The notes under the pieces: generated by a model
What the model saw: the letters and a program-made list of their open reading frames with translations, nothing else
Told to the model about the DNA's origin: nothing
Database searches by the model: none
Program-made: the position numbers and the translations under genes
Shown here: one piece after another, positions 61,883 to 64,000 of the stretch
How the letters are laid out: the number at the start of each line of letters is the position of its first letter
How positions within the stretch are numbered: position 1 is the first letter of the stretch
Source: CAILHX01 sp964511385
GTDB taxonomy: Bacteria; Pseudomonadota; Gammaproteobacteria; Burkholderiales; Methylophilaceae
NCBI GenBank assembly: GCA_964511385.1
Contig: CAZEFE010000004.1
Coordinates: 186,001-250,000 of the forward strand
Direction of reading: 5' to 3'
Length of the DNA: 64,000 nucleotides

Positions 61883-63090
61883 TGGGCGGGAATACCTTGC
61901 TGTTGGCACTGCGCGAAATCCGCCGCAACCTGATGCGCTCCTTCCTCACCATTCTCGGCATCGTCATCGGCGTGGCCGCCGTGGTAACCATGGTGACGCT
62001 GGGCAATGGCGCGACCAAGGTGGTGTCCGACCAGATTTCCAGCTTGGGCAGCAACCTGGTGATGATCCGCCCCGGACAGCGCCTGGGGCCAGGGCGCGAC
62101 AGCGCCGGTGCGCCCAATTTCAAGGTGGAAGACGCCGAGGCGATCAAGGCCCAGATCGCCTCGCTCAACGCGGTGGCACCAACCATGGGGCGGGCCGTGA
62201 CGCTGGTGGCGGGCGCGGAAAACTGGTCGTCCACCGTCACCGGCACCACCGGCGCTTTTTTCATCACCGGCAACTGGAAACTGGCCGACGGCCGGCTGTT
62301 CAACGAAACCGAGGAGCGCGCGGGCAAGGCGGTGTGCGTGATCGGCGACACCGTCAGGAAGCAACTGTTCGGCAACCAGCACGCCGTCGGCGCGGAAATG
62401 CGGGTAAAACAGTTTTCCTGCGAAGTGATCGGCGTACTGGCCGCCAAGGGGCAGGCCGCAATGGGGCGCGACCAGGACGACGTGGTGGTGATGCCGCTGC
62501 GCACGGTACAGCGGCGGCTGACCGGCAACCAGGACGTCGGCGCCATCATGGTGTCGGTGAAAGAGGGTGCGTCATCGGAAAAAGTCATCGAGCAGATCAA
62601 GCTGCTGATGCGCGAGCGGCGCAGGATAACTGGCAACGAAGAAGACAATTTCGACGTGCGCGACACCCGCGAAATCGCCCAGACGCTGTCCGGCACCATC
62701 GGCACCATGACCGCCCTGCTCGGCGCGGTGGCGGCGGTGAGCCTGCTGGTAGGCGGCATCGGCATCATGAACATCATGCTGGTGTCGGTCACCGAACGCA
62801 CGCGTGAAATCGGCATCCGCCTCGCCATCGGCGCGCTGGAAAAAGAAGTGCTGATGCAGTTTTTGACCGAAGCCGTGGCGCTATCCGCGCTGGGCGGGCT
62901 GATTGGCATCCTGCTGGCGGCGGTCGCCTGCTATTCGCTCTCCGGCCCGATGCAGGTGCCGTTTATTTTCAACCCGGGCATCAACCTGCTGGCGTTCGCC
63001 TTTTCTGCCGCCATTGGCGTGATTTTTGGTTATGTGCCAGCAAGGCGCGCCGCGCAATTGGACCCGATTGAGGCGCTGCGGCATGAGTAG
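61882..63090 (+). CDS. MacB/FtsX-type ABC transporter permease
   Basis: This 402-residue permease has four helices: an N-terminal one (SFLTILGIVIGVAAVVTMV), a periplasmic domain of about 230 residues and three C-terminal helices with GGIGIMNIMLVSVTERTREIGIRLAIGA. The conserved end PARRAAQLDPIEALRHE is intact. With the upstream three genes it forms a tripartite exporter of peptides, lipids or antibiotics; the substrate is unknown. Confidence 0.94.
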
Positions 63091-63191
63091 GGTGGCAGGG
63101 CTTGGTGTAGGGTGCTGCTTCCGCACTTAATGGTGCGTGGAGCGCACCCTTGCTGCTCAAAAGGCCTGACCGTTAATCTTTTGCGCCAGGC

Positions 63192-63217
63192 AAAAAAAGG
63201 CGGCCATGAAGGCCGCC
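63192..63217 (-). terminator. Rho-independent terminator of hsp20
   Basis: On the minus strand GGCGGCC, a TTCAT loop and GGCCGCC are followed by seven T. It lies 40 bp beyond the hsp20 stop and could also affect the tail of the convergent ABC operon. Confidence 0.85.
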
Positions 63218-63257
63218 CAGAGAGGAGTTGTTAAAATGCCGGGTACTGCAAAAACGG

Positions 63258-63689
63258 TTAGCTGATGGTGAGCCGTTTGCTGGCTGCCGCAATCTTTTTC
63301 GGCAGCACCAGTTCCAGCACGCCATCGGTGTATTTGGCCTGTGACGCAGATTCGTCGATATCGCTGGCTACCGTGAAACTGCGGGCGACCTTGCCGTAAT
63401 AACGCTCGGAACGCAGTACTTTTTCGCCTTCCTTGACTTCTTTTTCCTGCTTCACTTCGGCGCTGATGGAAACCTGGTTGCCGTCGATAGTGACGTGGAT
63501 GTCTTCCTTCTTCACGCCGGGGATTTCGGCATGCACGGTGTAGCTCTTGTCGTCTTCCTTCACGTCCACCTTGATTTGCACCTGCGGCTGGCCTTCGACG
63601 CGCACCGGGCGGAAGAAGCCTCTGAAGACGTCATCAAACGGGTCAAGCGCAGAAATCTGGAATGGGTCAAAGCGGGTTACATTTGCCAT
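63258..63689 (-). CDS. Small heat-shock protein (Hsp20/alpha-crystallin family)
   Basis: This 143-residue chaperone holds unfolded proteins. The alpha-crystallin domain spans about residues 38-130 (VDVKEDDKSYTVHAEIPGVKKEDI; AKYTDGVLELVLPK), with the C-terminal I-x-I-like anchor replaced by KRLTIS. AAAGGAAA precedes ATG 63689. A clear sigma-32-type promoter lies upstream, consistent with heat induction. Confidence 0.95.
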   Translation of the reverse strand: MANVTRFDPFQISALDPFDDVFRGFFRPVRVEGQPQVQIKVDVKEDDKSYTVHAEIPGVKKEDIHVTIDGNQVSISAEVKQEKEVKEGEKVLRSERYYGKVARSFTVASDIDESASQAKYTDGVLELVLPKKIAAASKRLTIS

Positions 63690-63747
63690 GATGTGTTTCC
63701 TTTCATTTCATTTAACGTTTAAGCAAGCCGTTCCGGCGTGTAATTGC

Positions 63748-63776
63748 TAAATGGAGATGGTCGGAAATATTTCAAG
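63748..63776 (-). promoter_or_regulatory. Sigma-32 (RpoH) heat-shock promoter of hsp20
   Basis: Reading the minus strand, CTTGAAA (63776-63770), 13 bp, then CTCCATTTA (63756-63748). The heat-shock consensus is CTTGAA, 13-17 bp, CCCCATNT, so only one -10 base differs. The predicted start lies near 63741, about 50 nt before the ATG. Confidence 0.8.
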
Positions 63777-63805
63777 GGCAGATTGTTCCGCCCGTTATCC
63801 CGGCT

Positions 63806-64000
63806 TCAGATTCCCTTGATGAACACCTTGGAGCGCCGCTGGAAGTTGTACAGTTTTTGCCGCGCATCGGGCAATGCGGCGATGTCGGCCTCCTTGAAGC
63901 CGCGTTCGAGGAACCAGTGCGCGGTGCGCGTGGTGAGCACGAACAGCGTCCTGATGCCTCTTTCCCGCGCTTGCTCCTCGCTGTATTTCAGCAGCCGGTC
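63806..64000 (-). CDS. argA: N-acetylglutamate synthase, C-terminal end (partial)
   Basis: Only the last 64 codons lie in the window; the gene continues beyond its right edge. The translated end contains RTLFVLTTRTAHWFLERGF and NFQRRSKVFIKGI, matching the GNAT acetyltransferase C-terminus of ArgA, first enzyme of arginine synthesis. It complements argB at 45 kb. Stop complement TCA is at 63806-63808. Confidence 0.88.
   Translation of the reverse strand, partial: DRLLKYSEEQARERGIRTLFVLTTRTAHWFLERGFKEADIAALPDARQKLYNFQRRSKVFIKGI

Noticed and set aside
63225..63263. Nine-codon frame with a ribosome site (AGAGGAG) before an ATG near 63236
   Set aside because: It is too short to judge, overlaps the hsp20 end and has no sign of conservation that can be seen here.

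Overview
The window looks like a chromosomal contig from a Gram-negative betaproteobacterium, most plausibly a respiratory, possibly autotrophic Nitrosomonadales-type organism (Gallionellaceae or Sulfuricellaceae relatives). That placement is inferred from gene content and order (hemN-ccoI-ccoS-ccoNOQP-ccoG next to an Fnr-type regulator; coxB-coxA-small protein-ctaG-coxC-SURF1-ctaA-ctaB-senC; slmA-nucleotidase-argB). No phylogeny was computed. The sequence is GC-rich except for one AT-richer patch at about 55.8-57.1 kb. Two runs of exactly 100 N (4925-5024 and 5832-5931) are scaffold gaps inside a repetitive gene.

Region 1 (1-19.2 kb) is the least ordinary part. It begins inside a giant secreted repeat protein. 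The visible part contains two complete seven-unit blocks of delta-60 (DUF5122-like) repeats and the end of a third, then many VNDAP cadherin-like repeats, a Gly/Thr tract, a hydrophobic tryptophan-containing segment and an acidic tail. Next come a membrane PAS-GGDEF cyclase, a convergent GAF-GGDEF-EAL phosphodiesterase, a HlyD-like adaptor with an N-terminal GAF domain, a PqqD-like/M50 protease/HlyD triple fusion, a shortened SecA paralogue and a 2OG-Fe(II) dioxygenase. I read this as a candidate dedicated export and maturation locus for the giant protein under c-di-GMP influence. That is an inference. I know of no described system with this exact composition.

Region 2 (19.3-31 kb) is the micro-aerobic module: a lipoprotein, hemN, the copper ATPase ccoI, ccoS, the cbb3 oxidase ccoNOQP, ccoG, a very short FixH-like protein, a small membrane protein, a divergent Fnr-type regulator and a DsbD-like/TauE membrane protein. 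FNR-type boxes lie before ccoN (at class-II activation spacing), before fnr (a perfect palindrome) and, weakly, before hemN.

Region 3 (31-35.2 kb) holds a SulP transporter, murI, a CHCC zinc-finger protein, ilvE and a DUF2244 protein. Region 4 (35.2-43.8 kb) is a caa3-type cytochrome c oxidase operon (subunit II carries a fused cytochrome c domain) with its full assembly set. An FNR-type box precedes its DUF2244 leader gene, so both terminal oxidases appear wired to oxygen sensing.

Region 5 (43.8-52.5 kb) carries slmA, a pyrimidine 5'-nucleotidase-like HAD protein and argB on the minus strand, then fhs and the glycolate oxidase genes glcD, glcE and glcF. Here glcF is fused in frame to a glutathione peroxidase. 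A periplasmic cyclophilin follows.

Region 6 (52.6-64 kb) is accessory: two MFS exporters, an AhpD-like protein divergent from an AraC regulator with a palindromic operator candidate, two AT-rich secreted-protein genes, a MacAB-TolC-type export operon, an Hsp20 gene with a convincing heat-shock sigma-32 promoter, and the 3' end of argA. No tRNA, rRNA, CRISPR array, insertion sequence or gene-free stretch over 300 bp was seen.
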